Shown here: positions 14,436 to 22,895 of the stretch, piece after piece
Numbering within the stretch: the first letter of the stretch is position 1
How the letters are laid out: the number at the start of each line of letters is the position of its first letter
Source of the DNA: Solirubrobacter ginsenosidimutans
GTDB taxonomy: Bacteria; Actinomycetota; Thermoleophilia; Solirubrobacterales; Solirubrobacteraceae
DNA length: 64,000 nucleotides
Assembly: GCF_027587205.1 (NCBI RefSeq)
Contig: NZ_JAPDOD010000023.1
Location: 1 to 64,000 of the forward strand
Direction: 5' to 3'
Made by a program: the position numbers and the translations under genes
The notes under the pieces: generated by a model
What the model saw: only the letters and a program-made list of their open reading frames with translations
Told to the model about the DNA's origin: nothing
The model's database searches: none

Positions 14436-16136
14436 ATGGCGTCCATCTCGCGCATCCTTCCAGGCGACAGCCCAGCACTGCGCAAACAGCGTGGCGCGTT
14501 CTTCACCCCGTTCGAAATCGCCGACTTCACCGCTGGCTGGGCCGTCGCCGGCCGCCCGGACGCGAAGGTGCTCGACCCGACGTCAGGCGAGGGCGTGTTC
14601 CTACTAGCAGCCGCCCAGCATCTCGCGCGCGCGGGCGCAGCTCCCGAAGACATGCGCGACCAGCTCTACGGCGTAGACATTCACGCCGACTCGCTACAGG
14701 AGACGCAGGGTTTGCTCCGCGAGGTCGATTCCGAAGCAACACTCATCGATAACGACTTCTTCTCCCTGCCCACACCCGCGCAGCTCGGCTCACCAGTGCC
14801 GTGGGTGGACGCCGTGATCGGCAACCCGCCGTACGTGCGATACCAGGAGCACCGCGGTGAAGCCCGCCGCCGTTCGCTGGCGGCGGCGTTCGCCCAGAAG
14901 GTGCGCCTGTCCGGGCTGGCGTCGTCGTGGGCGGCGTTGCTGGTCCACGCATGCGCCTTCCTCAAGCCTGAAGGCCGGGTGGCGATGGTGCTGCCGGCCG
15001 AACTGCTGACCGTCGGGTACGCCGAGCCGATCCGCCGCTGGCTCGGTGAACGGTTCGCCGCAGTGCACCTCGTGCTGTTTGAGGAACTCCAGTTCGCCGA
15101 CGCCGAAGAGCAGGTCGTCGTCCTCGTCGCGCGCGGCTCCGGGGGATGCAGCGCGCTCGCGCTGCATCAGCTGCGCGACGCTAGCGAACTGGCCACCCAG
15201 CACCTGTTCGACTCCGAGCCGGTCGCCCTGGGCCGGCCGGAGGACAAGTGGACCGACCTGCTGTTGCCCATGCAGCGCCGCAGCCTGTTCCGCAGGATCA
15301 CCGATCGGTCCTTCACCCGCCTCGACAGCTACGGCACACCCGAGCTGGGCACCGTCACCGGCTCGAACGCGTTCTTCACTCTCAACGAAGCCACACGCGC
15401 CGAATATGGTCTGGGCCGCAATCACTTGCAGCGCATCGTGCCCCCAGGCGCACGCCATGTGCCGGGTACCCGGTTCACCGAAGGCCACTGGCAGCAGCTG
15501 CGCGCCGACGGGCAACGGGTCTGGATGCTGCACCCCGCCGCGGACACCCGGCGCCGTGACGGCCTGGCCCGCTACTTGAACGAGGGCGAAGAGCGCCTGG
15601 TTCACGAGGCGTATAAGTGCACGATCCGTGAACCGTGGTGGCGGCCGCCCGCGGTCCGCTCCCCGGACCTGATGTTCACGTACATGAGCCACGTGACGCC
15701 TCGGCTGGTCGCCAACGAGACCGATGCGACGATTGTGAACTCGCTGCATGGCATCACCCTCGGTCCGGATGCCCCAGACATCACCCGTGACGCACTACCG
15801 ATCGTCGCGCTCAACTCGGTAACCATGCTCGGCGCGGAGCTATTTGGCCGGTCCTATGGCGGCGGCATTCTCAAGATGGAGCCGCGGGAGGCCGCCAGCC
15901 TTCCGGTCCCCTCCCCCGACGCGCTTGTCGAGGCGTGGACGCGGCTCGAACCGCACTGGAGCCGCCTCGACGAACTCGTGCGGCACGGCTGCTGGGAGAC
16001 GGCGCTGGCCCACATCGACCGGGCACTGCTGATTGAGACGCTGGAGCTGAGCGCCGCCGAGGTCGCCTCGATGCGGGCCGCCGCGACCCGCCTGCGGGCG
16101 CGGCGCACCCGGACCGCCGCCGCCGACGCGACCTGA
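14436..16136 (+). CDS. N6-adenine DNA methyltransferase of a restriction-modification pair
   Basis: 566 residues from ATG 14436. SAM-binding motif I is DPTSGEGVF (residues 47-55), the acidic motif II region follows at GVDIHADS, and the amino-methyltransferase signature is GNPPYVRY with NPPY at 130-133. This order is that of gamma-type Eco57I/TaqI-like N6-adenine enzymes. The C-terminal half (TGSNAFFTLN, then YKCTIREPWWRPP and LNSVTMLGAELFGRSYGGGI) looks like a target-recognition domain. It ends two bases before the partner gene at 16139, so the two are one operon. It probably methylates the host against the nuclease next door. Confidence 0.85.
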   Translation: MASISRILPGDSPALRKQRGAFFTPFEIADFTAGWAVAGRPDAKVLDPTSGEGVFLLAAAQHLARAGAAPEDMRDQLYGVDIHADSLQETQGLLREVDSEATLIDNDFFSLPTPAQLGSPVPWVDAVIGNPPYVRYQEHRGEARRRSLAAAFAQKVRLSGLASSWAALLVHACAFLKPEGRVAMVLPAELLTVGYAEPIRRWLGERFAAVHLVLFEELQFADAEEQVVVLVARGSGGCSALALHQLRDASELATQHLFDSEPVALGRPEDKWTDLLLPMQRRSLFRRITDRSFTRLDSYGTPELGTVTGSNAFFTLNEATRAEYGLGRNHLQRIVPPGARHVPGTRFTEGHWQQLRADGQRVWMLHPAADTRRRDGLARYLNEGEERLVHEAYKCTIREPWWRPPAVRSPDLMFTYMSHVTPRLVANETDATIVNSLHGITLGPDAPDITRDALPIVALNSVTMLGAELFGRSYGGGILKMEPREAASLPVPSPDALVEAWTRLEPHWSRLDELVRHGCWETALAHIDRALLIETLELSAAEVASMRAAATRLRARRTRTAAADAT

Positions 16137-16138
16137 CG

Positions 16139-17077
16139 ATGGCCGACCAGGACGTCTTCTCCGAGTTCGACGCGTTGCTGCGCTCCGCCGACCTCACCGA
16201 GTCGCCGTGGAAGCAGGGCTCATACATCCCCGAGCTCGACCTGCTGCGCGACCTGCTCAAACTCACCCTCGGCAGCGCTCAACGCTCAGGGCGCATCGCC
16301 AAAGGCCTCGACGCGTGGATCGCGCACGAGCTGCGCCGGGCTGGGTTCCTGCACGACGCGGTCTGGCCCCGTACCCGCCGGCCGCGGATCCTGCCGGCCG
16401 ACCTCGCCGACATCGAAGCGGCGATCGACGAGCTCGTCGCGGCAATGGAAGACGCCGAGGCGACTGGCCCGCGCCTGACACCGGCGCGGGTCCGCCGGGC
16501 GATCCGCAACCTCAACGACAAGCGCCTCGGTGAGAAGGACGCCTACATTCTGGGCGACTTCTACGCCAAGCAAGTCGACGTGGTCATCTCGTCCTGGCGC
16601 CGCGGCCCGGAACTGCTCGTCTCGACCAAGACGATGTTCTCGTCGTACCGCAACAACTTCAAGAACCGCCACGAGGAAGCCGTCGGTGAAGTCAGCACCC
16701 TGCGCCGCAGGCACCCCATGGCCGCCATGGGGTTCGTGTTCCTGGTCCGCAGCAACATCTACGACAACGAAGGCGACTACGGGCTGCTACAGAACATCCT
16801 GACCCGCCTACGGCGGCCCGGCGAGACGTTCGACGCCACGATGCTGCTCGTAGCCGAATGGGACGAAGCCGATCCCGCCGGCACCGTGCGGCCCGTCGAC
16901 CAGCCCGACCCGTCGCTCGACGCCGGCACCTTCTTCGCCGACCTGGTCAAAGCGACCACGGAGCGCACCCCAGCCGGTGAGCACGCCGAAGTCCGCCGCC
17001 GGCGCGAAGGTGAGCCCAAGGGCGGGCTACCCGACATAACTGCCGCCGAGATCGAAGACATCGACGCTGACGACTAA
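16139..17077 (+). CDS. Probable restriction endonuclease partner
   Basis: 312 residues, coupled to the methyltransferase. A helical N-terminus is followed by a stretch compatible with a PD-(D/E)XK core: GDFYAKQVDVVISSWRRGPE, then LLVSTKTMFSSYRNN, with candidate catalytic Asp147 and Lys164 (S-T-K in place of the usual E-x-K). Further strands are at MAAMGFVFLVRS and ATMLLVAEWDEADP. The STK variation makes the assignment structural rather than certain. By position and size it is most likely the cleaving subunit of a type II-like system whose recognition site is unknown. Confidence 0.65.
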   Translation: MADQDVFSEFDALLRSADLTESPWKQGSYIPELDLLRDLLKLTLGSAQRSGRIAKGLDAWIAHELRRAGFLHDAVWPRTRRPRILPADLADIEAAIDELVAAMEDAEATGPRLTPARVRRAIRNLNDKRLGEKDAYILGDFYAKQVDVVISSWRRGPELLVSTKTMFSSYRNNFKNRHEEAVGEVSTLRRRHPMAAMGFVFLVRSNIYDNEGDYGLLQNILTRLRRPGETFDATMLLVAEWDEADPAGTVRPVDQPDPSLDAGTFFADLVKATTERTPAGEHAEVRRRREGEPKGGLPDITAAEIEDIDADD

Positions 17078-17161
17078 GCCGCCGGCCACCCGTTCCGGCA
17101 CTCGGAGCCCGGCGTTCCGCGTCGAGTCTAGTGGTCGGCGACCCGGCTCGCTGGCGTCGGC

Positions 17162-18898
17162 CTAGCCGCGCTCACGCAGGCGCTGACGCGGCGCAGGCCC
17201 TGGTTTGAGCGTGAAGAGAATGTCGCTATTCGGGCGGCGCGCGAGGGCTTTGACGGCCTGCACCACCTGGCGCTCGAGTGGCCGTACGCCCGTGCTTGCT
17301 TTGAAGATGGTCTTTGGATCAAACGGCGCCGCATCGGGGTCGCTCTGCCGCGCTTCCTCGCGGTCGGCGACGTAGAAATTCATCTCGTCGACCACGTAGC
17401 TCACGTAGAACTTGAGCTGCTCGGTGATCTCCTTGGTCTTGCCTGGCAACCAACGCTCCGGGCTCTCAAACAAGAGTTCCCCGACCTCGCTCTGACGGAT
17501 CACGACGGCGGCTAGGTAAGCGAGCGTGAAACGGACGGATGCGAAGCTCGTCTGGAGCTCTGCGCGCAGGTCCCCCCGAGCATTCTCGACTGCTCGGTTG
17601 AGCAGGTACGCCAGGAACAGATTCTCAGCCGTGGCGCGTTTGAAGATCCGGTGGTAGTCCTGATCGAAGAGCTTCAACTTGCGAACTGCCGCCCAGGGCT
17701 CCTTGAGCCAGACTGCGAGAAGCATCTGGGCCGCGAGCTGATTGTCAAGAACAGCCTCTGCGCCGTCCGTTGGCTGTCCGCGGCGGATGTCGTAGAACAG
17801 GTCGTCGCCGAACTTGTCCTTGATCTGTTGCTGCAGATCTCGCTGGACTCGATCATTCGATCGCAGGTCCCGGGTGTTGACCGGGTTCTGGTTGTTGCTT
17901 CGATACGTGATTCGGTCAGCCAGGGCCGCGCGCCCGCCGGTCTCGACGACCTTCACGACGATGTTCAGCGCCGGCGTAATGCTGTCGCGCTCCCGCCAGA
18001 GCGACAGCAGCGACTGGCAACCATTGACGACTCCGACCCCTTCGAGATTTACACCCTCGTCATCGACGATGAGGCGATCGGTCAGCAGCGTTAGCCCATT
18101 GTGGTAGGCCGGGAATGAGGCGTGCTCGTCCGCGCTCTTGATTGTGGCTCTCAACTCGCGGTTGATCTTCGTATTGCCGAGGCCGAGACGGACGTTGAGA
18201 TCGAAGATCGTCAGATTCTCAATTCCCGGCAACCGCACCAGTTCCGTAGCGGGAACCAGCGCGAGCGCCATGCTTGCGGCGCTCGCGAGGGAGGTCTCGA
18301 TTACGCCGCCAACCGGATGAAAGGTCAAATCTGCCGATAGAAGGCCGCTGCGCTGTGTTCGGCGCGCGACGTCAACAAGTCGAGGCCGATCCCAGAGGTC
18401 GATTGTCGGCTGCTTGCCACGAATCGCCTTGAGGTAGTCCTTGGCTGAGGAGTCCCGCGCTGCGTTCGTGACGAACACGAGCCGGACGGTCGGCTCCGCC
18501 GTCTCGAACTTCGCACGCAGGTCGAGACGCGCGATGAGGTTCGCAAGTTCCTCGTTGGGCGACGAGGCGAGCAAGCGATCAATCCCTACCGGTCCGTCGA
18601 AGTACGCCGCGACGCCCATGAAGGACTTGAGGTCAGCGTCTCCCTGCGTCGGCTTCGCCGCCTTTCGATGCTTCGACTGCAGTACGAACAGCTCGTTCGC
18701 GTCCTCGTCGAAGACGATGGCATCGACGCCCTTGTCTCCTCCGCCGTCACAGATTGCGTCCTCGACCTGATCCGGTTCCTCGCGCATCACGTTCTCCAGA
18801 AACCACGCCAGGAGTGCGGTCGACTCCGTCCGGTTGCCGATGTGATGTGGCGCGAGTTGATTCTGGAGAAGCGCGTGGTTGTCGGCTCCGGTCGGCAT
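17162..18898 (-). CDS. AIPR-family phage-resistance protein with an Mrr-like nuclease N-terminus
   Basis: 578 residues from ATG 18898; the frame is open further to 19132 but without homology or ribosome site. Residues 50-80 carry a restriction-like core: GGGDKGVDAIVF with Asp59, then LFVLQSKH with Gln74-x-Lys76. The remainder matches the AIPR (abortive infection phage resistance) domain: NLTIFDLNVRLGLGNTKIN, then VVNGCQSLLSLWRE, ITYRSNNQNPVNTRDLRSND and QAVKALARRPNS. Characterised AIPR proteins give abortive infection, but the trigger is not predictable here. It is transcribed toward the restriction pair and away from the TIR gene, with a 454-bp gap between the two divergent starts. Confidence 0.85.
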   Translation of the reverse strand: MPTGADNHALLQNQLAPHHIGNRTESTALLAWFLENVMREEPDQVEDAICDGGGDKGVDAIVFDEDANELFVLQSKHRKAAKPTQGDADLKSFMGVAAYFDGPVGIDRLLASSPNEELANLIARLDLRAKFETAEPTVRLVFVTNAARDSSAKDYLKAIRGKQPTIDLWDRPRLVDVARRTQRSGLLSADLTFHPVGGVIETSLASAASMALALVPATELVRLPGIENLTIFDLNVRLGLGNTKINRELRATIKSADEHASFPAYHNGLTLLTDRLIVDDEGVNLEGVGVVNGCQSLLSLWRERDSITPALNIVVKVVETGGRAALADRITYRSNNQNPVNTRDLRSNDRVQRDLQQQIKDKFGDDLFYDIRRGQPTDGAEAVLDNQLAAQMLLAVWLKEPWAAVRKLKLFDQDYHRIFKRATAENLFLAYLLNRAVENARGDLRAELQTSFASVRFTLAYLAAVVIRQSEVGELLFESPERWLPGKTKEITEQLKFYVSYVVDEMNFYVADREEARQSDPDAAPFDPKTIFKASTGVRPLERQVVQAVKALARRPNSDILFTLKPGPAPRQRLRERG

Positions 18899-19352
18899 GC
18901 GTTTGAGAGTACTTCGATCACGTCCCCGGGTTCGAACCGCAGGCGGCCAACAAACCGAGGGCGGCGAGCAGCATCCAGCGGTCGCGTTGCAGCGCTGCCA
19001 AAGCTGCGCATGCGCCTTGTGGCATTGACTGTCGGCTCTAAGCCGGGCTCGAGGCGTCTCGAAGCGAGCCGCCTCTGTCAGCCGGCAGGTGTGTTTCGAC
19101 AAGCCGCCATGGGCGTCCCGAGGCTCCGACAAGGCGCCCTTGCGCGACGTTCGCCGCGGCTGGGGCGCGTGACAACGGCTTCGGTAGCCGACCGAGTCGG
19201 TCCTCAGGCGGTTCCGACAAGATCCCGCAGGGCGCTCCCGCCCGAGTGCTCTGCGACAGCCATCCAGCGCTACGCGTTGCGCGCAGGGTTCGCAGTCGCG
19301 GTTCCCTCAGCGTAAGCGCAAGGATCAGGCATGGGCTCTAACGTCAGGTCCT
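18899..19352. other. Divergent control region between the AIPR and TIR genes
   Basis: 454 bp without a recognised gene. Near the AIPR start the minus strand has TACTCT seven bases before ATG 18898 and no Shine-Dalgarno, which would fit a leaderless transcript. The TIR gene also lacks a strong ribosome site. The length leaves room for regulation common to both defence genes. Confidence 0.4.
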
Positions 19353-20921
19353 ATGGCCGAGCCGCTGCTCGAGGAAGTGTTCAAGACGTCAGGGGTTCCG
19401 ACGCACACGTTCGTCGCGCCGAGCGAGTTCCCGCGGCTGCGGGTGGCGTTGCGCACCGCCGGACGAGGCGTGGTCATCGAAGGCCCGTCGGGCATTGGCA
19501 AGACGACTGCGGTGACGCGGGCGCTGGACGAGATCGGCATGACAGGAAGCGCTCAGATCCTCTCGGCTCGCGTGCCGGACAACGTCGAGTACATCGCGGA
19601 GCTACCGCATACGACGGGGTTCGGGGTGGTTGTGGTCGACGACTTCCACGTTCTGCCCCTCGACGTAAAGAAGGCTCTTGCCGACCACTTGAAGGTCCTT
19701 GCTGACGCGGAGGACCCAAGGAGCAAGCTTGTGATCGTCGGGATCAACCGGGCAGGCGATGCGCTCGTCCGCCACGCGCCTGACCTCGCGGCGCGCCTGG
19801 ACGTCCTGCGCTTTGAGGTCGAGCCGCCCGAGAAGCTCGAGCAGGTTGTCCGCCTGGGAGAGACGGCGCTCAACGTCAAGCTGTCCGCCGCAGCACAGAT
19901 CGTCACTGCCGCGCAGGGAAGTTTCTACCTCGTGCAGATGCTTAGCCGCGAGCTGTGCTTGGCCGAAGAACTCACCGAGCGCCAGGACGATCACGTCAAC
20001 GTTACGGCGTCGTACAGCAGCGTCAAGCACCGCGTCATGGAGCAGCAGGAGAGTCGATTCGGCCCCGTCGTCCGCAAGTTCGCGCGCGGACCCCGGTTCC
20101 GGCCCAGCGGTCGCGCGAACTACCTCCTGCTCCTCAAATGGCTCGCCGAGTCCGATCGTTGGGACATTGTGCTGCGCGAAGAGATCGCCCGGCATCCTGA
20201 ACACCGCCGTTCCGTTGGTCAGGTCGTCGACAAGGGCTGGCTGGCCGGGCATGCCGCCGCCGACGACATCGCCGAGATCCTGCACTATGACCCCGATGGC
20301 AACGTCCTCTCGGTCGAGGACCCCCAGCTGGTTTTCTACCTGCGCAACCTTGACTGGCAGCGCTTCCCGCGCGCCCTCGGATTCGAGAACGTCGAGCTCG
20401 AGCACGAGTACGACTTCGCGTTGTCCTTCGCTGGCGAGGACCGGCCGGTGGCCGATGCGCTGCACGAGCTGCTTGACGCGGACGACTACGTAGTTTTCTA
20501 CGACCTCAACGAGCAGGCCCGGATCGTCGGGGAGGACGTCGAGGCGTTTCTGGCACCGATCTATGCCTCTGATAGCCGCTTCGTCATCGCCGTGCTCGGG
20601 CGGAGGTACGGGGAGAAACGCTGGACGATCTTCGAAAGCGAGCAGTTCAAGGAGCGCTTCGACGACGGACATGTCATCCCGATCTGGGACAAGGACGCTC
20701 GGCCAACACGGTTCGACGGGACTCGCAACATTGGCTACCTGACCTTCGACTCGGCCGCCGACCCTCACGATGAAGCGTTGCGCCTGGTGACGGTCATTAA
20801 AGAGAAGCACTCGCAAGCAATGCGCGACACGACCGGCACTCCTCAGATTCAGCTTGATATCGACAGCGCGATCGTGGCCGACGACCCGCCGCCGTCCGCA
20901 CCGGCGCCGGGCGTCGTGTAA
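19353..20921 (+). CDS. P-loop ATPase with C-terminal TIR domain (probable antiphage sensor-effector)
   Basis: 522 residues. The N-terminal half is a STAND/AAA-like ATPase: Walker A GPSGIGKTT at about 44-52 and Walker B VVVVDDFH at about 91-98, then sensor-type helices. A winged-helix-like middle (FGPVVRKFARGPRFRPSGRA) follows. From about 352 a TIR domain begins (EYDFALSFAGEDRPVADALH, then YVVFYDLNEQARIVGEDVEA and RWTIFESEQFKERF); the Glu after WTIF is the likely NADase residue. The TIR is at the C-terminus, unlike plant TIR-NLR receptors. NAD+ depletion on phage sensing is the expected action by analogy. The gene lies divergent from the AIPR gene. Confidence 0.85.
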   Translation: MAEPLLEEVFKTSGVPTHTFVAPSEFPRLRVALRTAGRGVVIEGPSGIGKTTAVTRALDEIGMTGSAQILSARVPDNVEYIAELPHTTGFGVVVVDDFHVLPLDVKKALADHLKVLADAEDPRSKLVIVGINRAGDALVRHAPDLAARLDVLRFEVEPPEKLEQVVRLGETALNVKLSAAAQIVTAAQGSFYLVQMLSRELCLAEELTERQDDHVNVTASYSSVKHRVMEQQESRFGPVVRKFARGPRFRPSGRANYLLLLKWLAESDRWDIVLREEIARHPEHRRSVGQVVDKGWLAGHAAADDIAEILHYDPDGNVLSVEDPQLVFYLRNLDWQRFPRALGFENVELEHEYDFALSFAGEDRPVADALHELLDADDYVVFYDLNEQARIVGEDVEAFLAPIYASDSRFVIAVLGRRYGEKRWTIFESEQFKERFDDGHVIPIWDKDARPTRFDGTRNIGYLTFDSAADPHDEALRLVTVIKEKHSQAMRDTTGTPQIQLDIDSAIVADDPPPSAPAPGVV

Positions 20922-21016
20922 CGAGCGCCGTCGCCGCTGAGGGCACGAGGGGACCGTGGCGCTGGCCGGCCGCGGTGGACGTCGCGAGCGCTCGCGGAAC
21001 CCACCGGGCCGCCTCT

Positions 21017-21051
21017 CCGACTCCCGATAACTTCCCCATATCGGGAGTCGG
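21017..21051. repeat. 13-bp perfect inverted repeat with a 9-bp centre beside the recombinase gene
   Basis: CCGACTCCCGATA at 21017-21029 and its exact complement TATCGGGAGTCGG at 21039-21051 flank the 9-base centre ACTTCCCCA. Arms of 11-13 bp around a 6-9 bp centre are the usual layout of a tyrosine-recombinase core site. It lies 32 bp before the recombinase start, so it could be the crossover site, an operator for that gene, or both. Without a U-run it is a poor terminator. Confidence 0.6.
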
Positions 21052-21083
21052 TTCCGTCCTCTCCGCGGCCTAGGGTGGCGGCC

Positions 21084-22097
21084 ATGACGACCGAGCTCGA
21101 TGTCGCGGCCGCGCTCGGCGACGAGCCCGGGGTCCTGCCGGCGGTCGCGGTCGATGCTGATGGGGGAGCCCTCGCGCCGCTGGCGGAGTTGGCCGAGCGC
21201 GCGCGCAGCTATGCCCGCGGCTCGAAGGCGGCCAACACGCTGCGGGCCTACGAGTCCGATCTCCGCCACTTCGGCGCCTGGTGCGATGCCCGAGCGCTCA
21301 CGGCCTTCCCGGCAGAGCCTGAGACCGTGGCGCTGTACCTCGTCGACCACGCCGAGCGCCTGGCCGTCTCCACGTTGCGCCGGCGCCTGGCAGCCATCTC
21401 CGAAGCCCACCAGGCGGCTCGATTTTCGAACCCGACCGTGGACTCCGCTGTGCGCGTCACATGGGCCGGCATCCGCCGAGCGCACGGCACGGCGCCCGAC
21501 GCCAAAGAGGCGGCCGTGACCGAGGTCGTGGCGGCAATGGTCGCGCCGTTGGGCGAGCGTCTTATCGACGTGCGAGACCGAGCCGTGCTGCTCGTGGGCT
21601 TCGCCGGCGCCCTGCGCCGTTCGGAACTTTCCGGGCTCGACGTCGGCGACGTCGTCGAGACCGGGGAGGGCCTGAAGATCACCGTCGCTCGCTCCAAGAC
21701 CGACCAGGAGGCCGAGGGCCACACGATCGGGATCACCTACGGCTCCAACCCGCCAACGTGTCCGGTCCGCGCGTGGCGCGCGTGGCTCGAGGCCGCCGAG
21801 ATCGAAGATGGCCCGGCCTTCCGTCGCCTTCCGCATGGCCGGACGACGCCTGACCGCATCGCCGGCGACGGGATCGCCCGCATGGTCAAGCGCCGAGCCG
21901 TGGCAGCTGGCTATGCACCCGAGCTGTTCAGCGGGCACTCGTTGCGCTCGGGCTTTGCCACCACGGCGGCCCGCGCTGGCGTAGCGGAGCATCGGATCAT
22001 GCGCCAGGGCCGCTGGACCACGAGCCAGGCCATGCGGGGATATATCCATGAGGGCGAGCTGTTCGTAGACAACCCTTCGGCGAAGCTCGGGCTCTGA
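21084..22097 (+). CDS. Tyrosine recombinase (second recombinase of the island)
   Basis: 337 residues from ATG 21084; an in-frame GTG at 21075 is also possible. The core-binding domain includes KAANTLRAYESDLRHFGAWC. The catalytic set is complete: Arg178 in GALRRSELSG, a Lys in ARSKTDQE, His285-x-x-Arg288 in GHSLRSGFATTAA, Trp in GRWTT and nucleophile Tyr320 in MRGYIHEG. It differs from the integrase at 26410 (different N-terminus, HSLRSG versus HECRHTF). It lies between the TIR gene and the ImmA pair, and may have brought in the defence block as a nested unit. Confidence 0.85.
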   Translation: MTTELDVAAALGDEPGVLPAVAVDADGGALAPLAELAERARSYARGSKAANTLRAYESDLRHFGAWCDARALTAFPAEPETVALYLVDHAERLAVSTLRRRLAAISEAHQAARFSNPTVDSAVRVTWAGIRRAHGTAPDAKEAAVTEVVAAMVAPLGERLIDVRDRAVLLVGFAGALRRSELSGLDVGDVVETGEGLKITVARSKTDQEAEGHTIGITYGSNPPTCPVRAWRAWLEAAEIEDGPAFRRLPHGRTTPDRIAGDGIARMVKRRAVAAGYAPELFSGHSLRSGFATTAARAGVAEHRIMRQGRWTTSQAMRGYIHEGELFVDNPSAKLGL

Positions 22098-22115
22098 AAG
22101 GCGTCACTTAAGTTT

Positions 22116-22144
22116 TTGACACGGATGCGCGTGTCTGTTAAATC
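22116..22144 (+). promoter_or_regulatory. Sigma-70-type promoter for a leaderless transcript
   Basis: TTGACA at 22116-22121, a 17-base spacer, then TAAATC at 22139-22144. Transcription would start about seven bases later, at or next to the GTG at 22152; there is no Shine-Dalgarno. This is the clearest consensus -35 in the island. Confidence 0.65.
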
Positions 22145-22151
22145 TGTCGGC

Positions 22152-22895
22152 GTGGAATTCGTACCTGAGCCGCTCGCGCGGCGCGTCGGCCCGGAGCAGG
22201 CCGAGATGCTCGAGCAGGCCGTCGGTGTGGTCTGCCGGGAGCTCGCCGCCGCTTACGAGCGCAACGCACGGGAGTTCGATCCGTCCGTCGGCGACAACGC
22301 GTACACCTTCGCGACGAACGTGCTGCATCACTCGCGCTATGGCGTCGCCCAGCAGCTCGGCGACCGCGTCGAGATCGAGGTGTTGGAGAGTGGCCTGGCG
22401 TGGCGGCTGCAGGTCGGTGAGACCACGCTGCGTGTCTACAAGATGGGCCGCGTTGCTCCGTCTGACATCCGCCGGCATCGGCTGGACCCGTGCAGCACGG
22501 TCAAGCGGCAGATGGGCGAGGACAACTCCGCGGACATGCAGCAGGTGCTCGATCTCGCGGCGGCGTTGCCGCCGCAGACGGCCGCGCAGCTGGAGGCCGG
22601 CTTCGCGCCGAACGAGTTGGCGATCGTGCATTTCGGCACCGACAAGGGTCTCGCGGCGCTGTTCTGGGGCGCGCCGCTGGAAGTTGAGCGCGACGGATCC
22701 TTCTGGGCGTGGGTCCAGGAGGTCGAACTCCCCGTGATCGCCGCCACCGCTAACTTCGGCGTGGTTCGCTCAGACACGGACCCGGTCGCGGCCGAGGACG
22801 ACGAGCGCGACCTGTCGTTCGACGAGCGCGAAGAGCCCGAGCTGGATCTCGACGTCCGCGACGAACCGGACGTCGACCAGCGCGAAGAAGAATGA
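22152..22895 (+). CDS. Hypothetical partner of the XRE-ImmA protein (leaderless)
   Basis: 247 residues from GTG 22152, chosen because the promoter at 22116 places the transcript start there; the frame extends upstream only through the promoter itself. The first 190 residues are a mixed alpha/beta domain I do not recognise (RVGPEQAEMLEQAVGVVCRE, then WRLQVGETTLRVYKMG and FAPNELAIVHFGTDKG). The final 40 are strongly acidic (EDDERDLSFDEREEPELDLD). It overlaps the next gene by four bases (ATGA). An acidic-tailed protein coupled to an ImmA-type protease could be its substrate or inhibitor. Confidence 0.6.
   Translation: MEFVPEPLARRVGPEQAEMLEQAVGVVCRELAAAYERNAREFDPSVGDNAYTFATNVLHHSRYGVAQQLGDRVEIEVLESGLAWRLQVGETTLRVYKMGRVAPSDIRRHRLDPCSTVKRQMGEDNSADMQQVLDLAAALPPQTAAQLEAGFAPNELAIVHFGTDKGLAALFWGAPLEVERDGSFWAWVQEVELPVIAATANFGVVRSDTDPVAAEDDERDLSFDEREEPELDLDVRDEPDVDQREEE

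Noticed and set aside
16139..17077. Naming the restriction partner as a specific enzyme family
   Set aside because: The PD-(D/E)XK core is imperfect and I cannot match it to a named family without a search.
19602..22049. An 815-codon open frame on the minus strand
   Set aside because: Antisense to the ATPase-TIR and recombinase genes, with no domain of its own.
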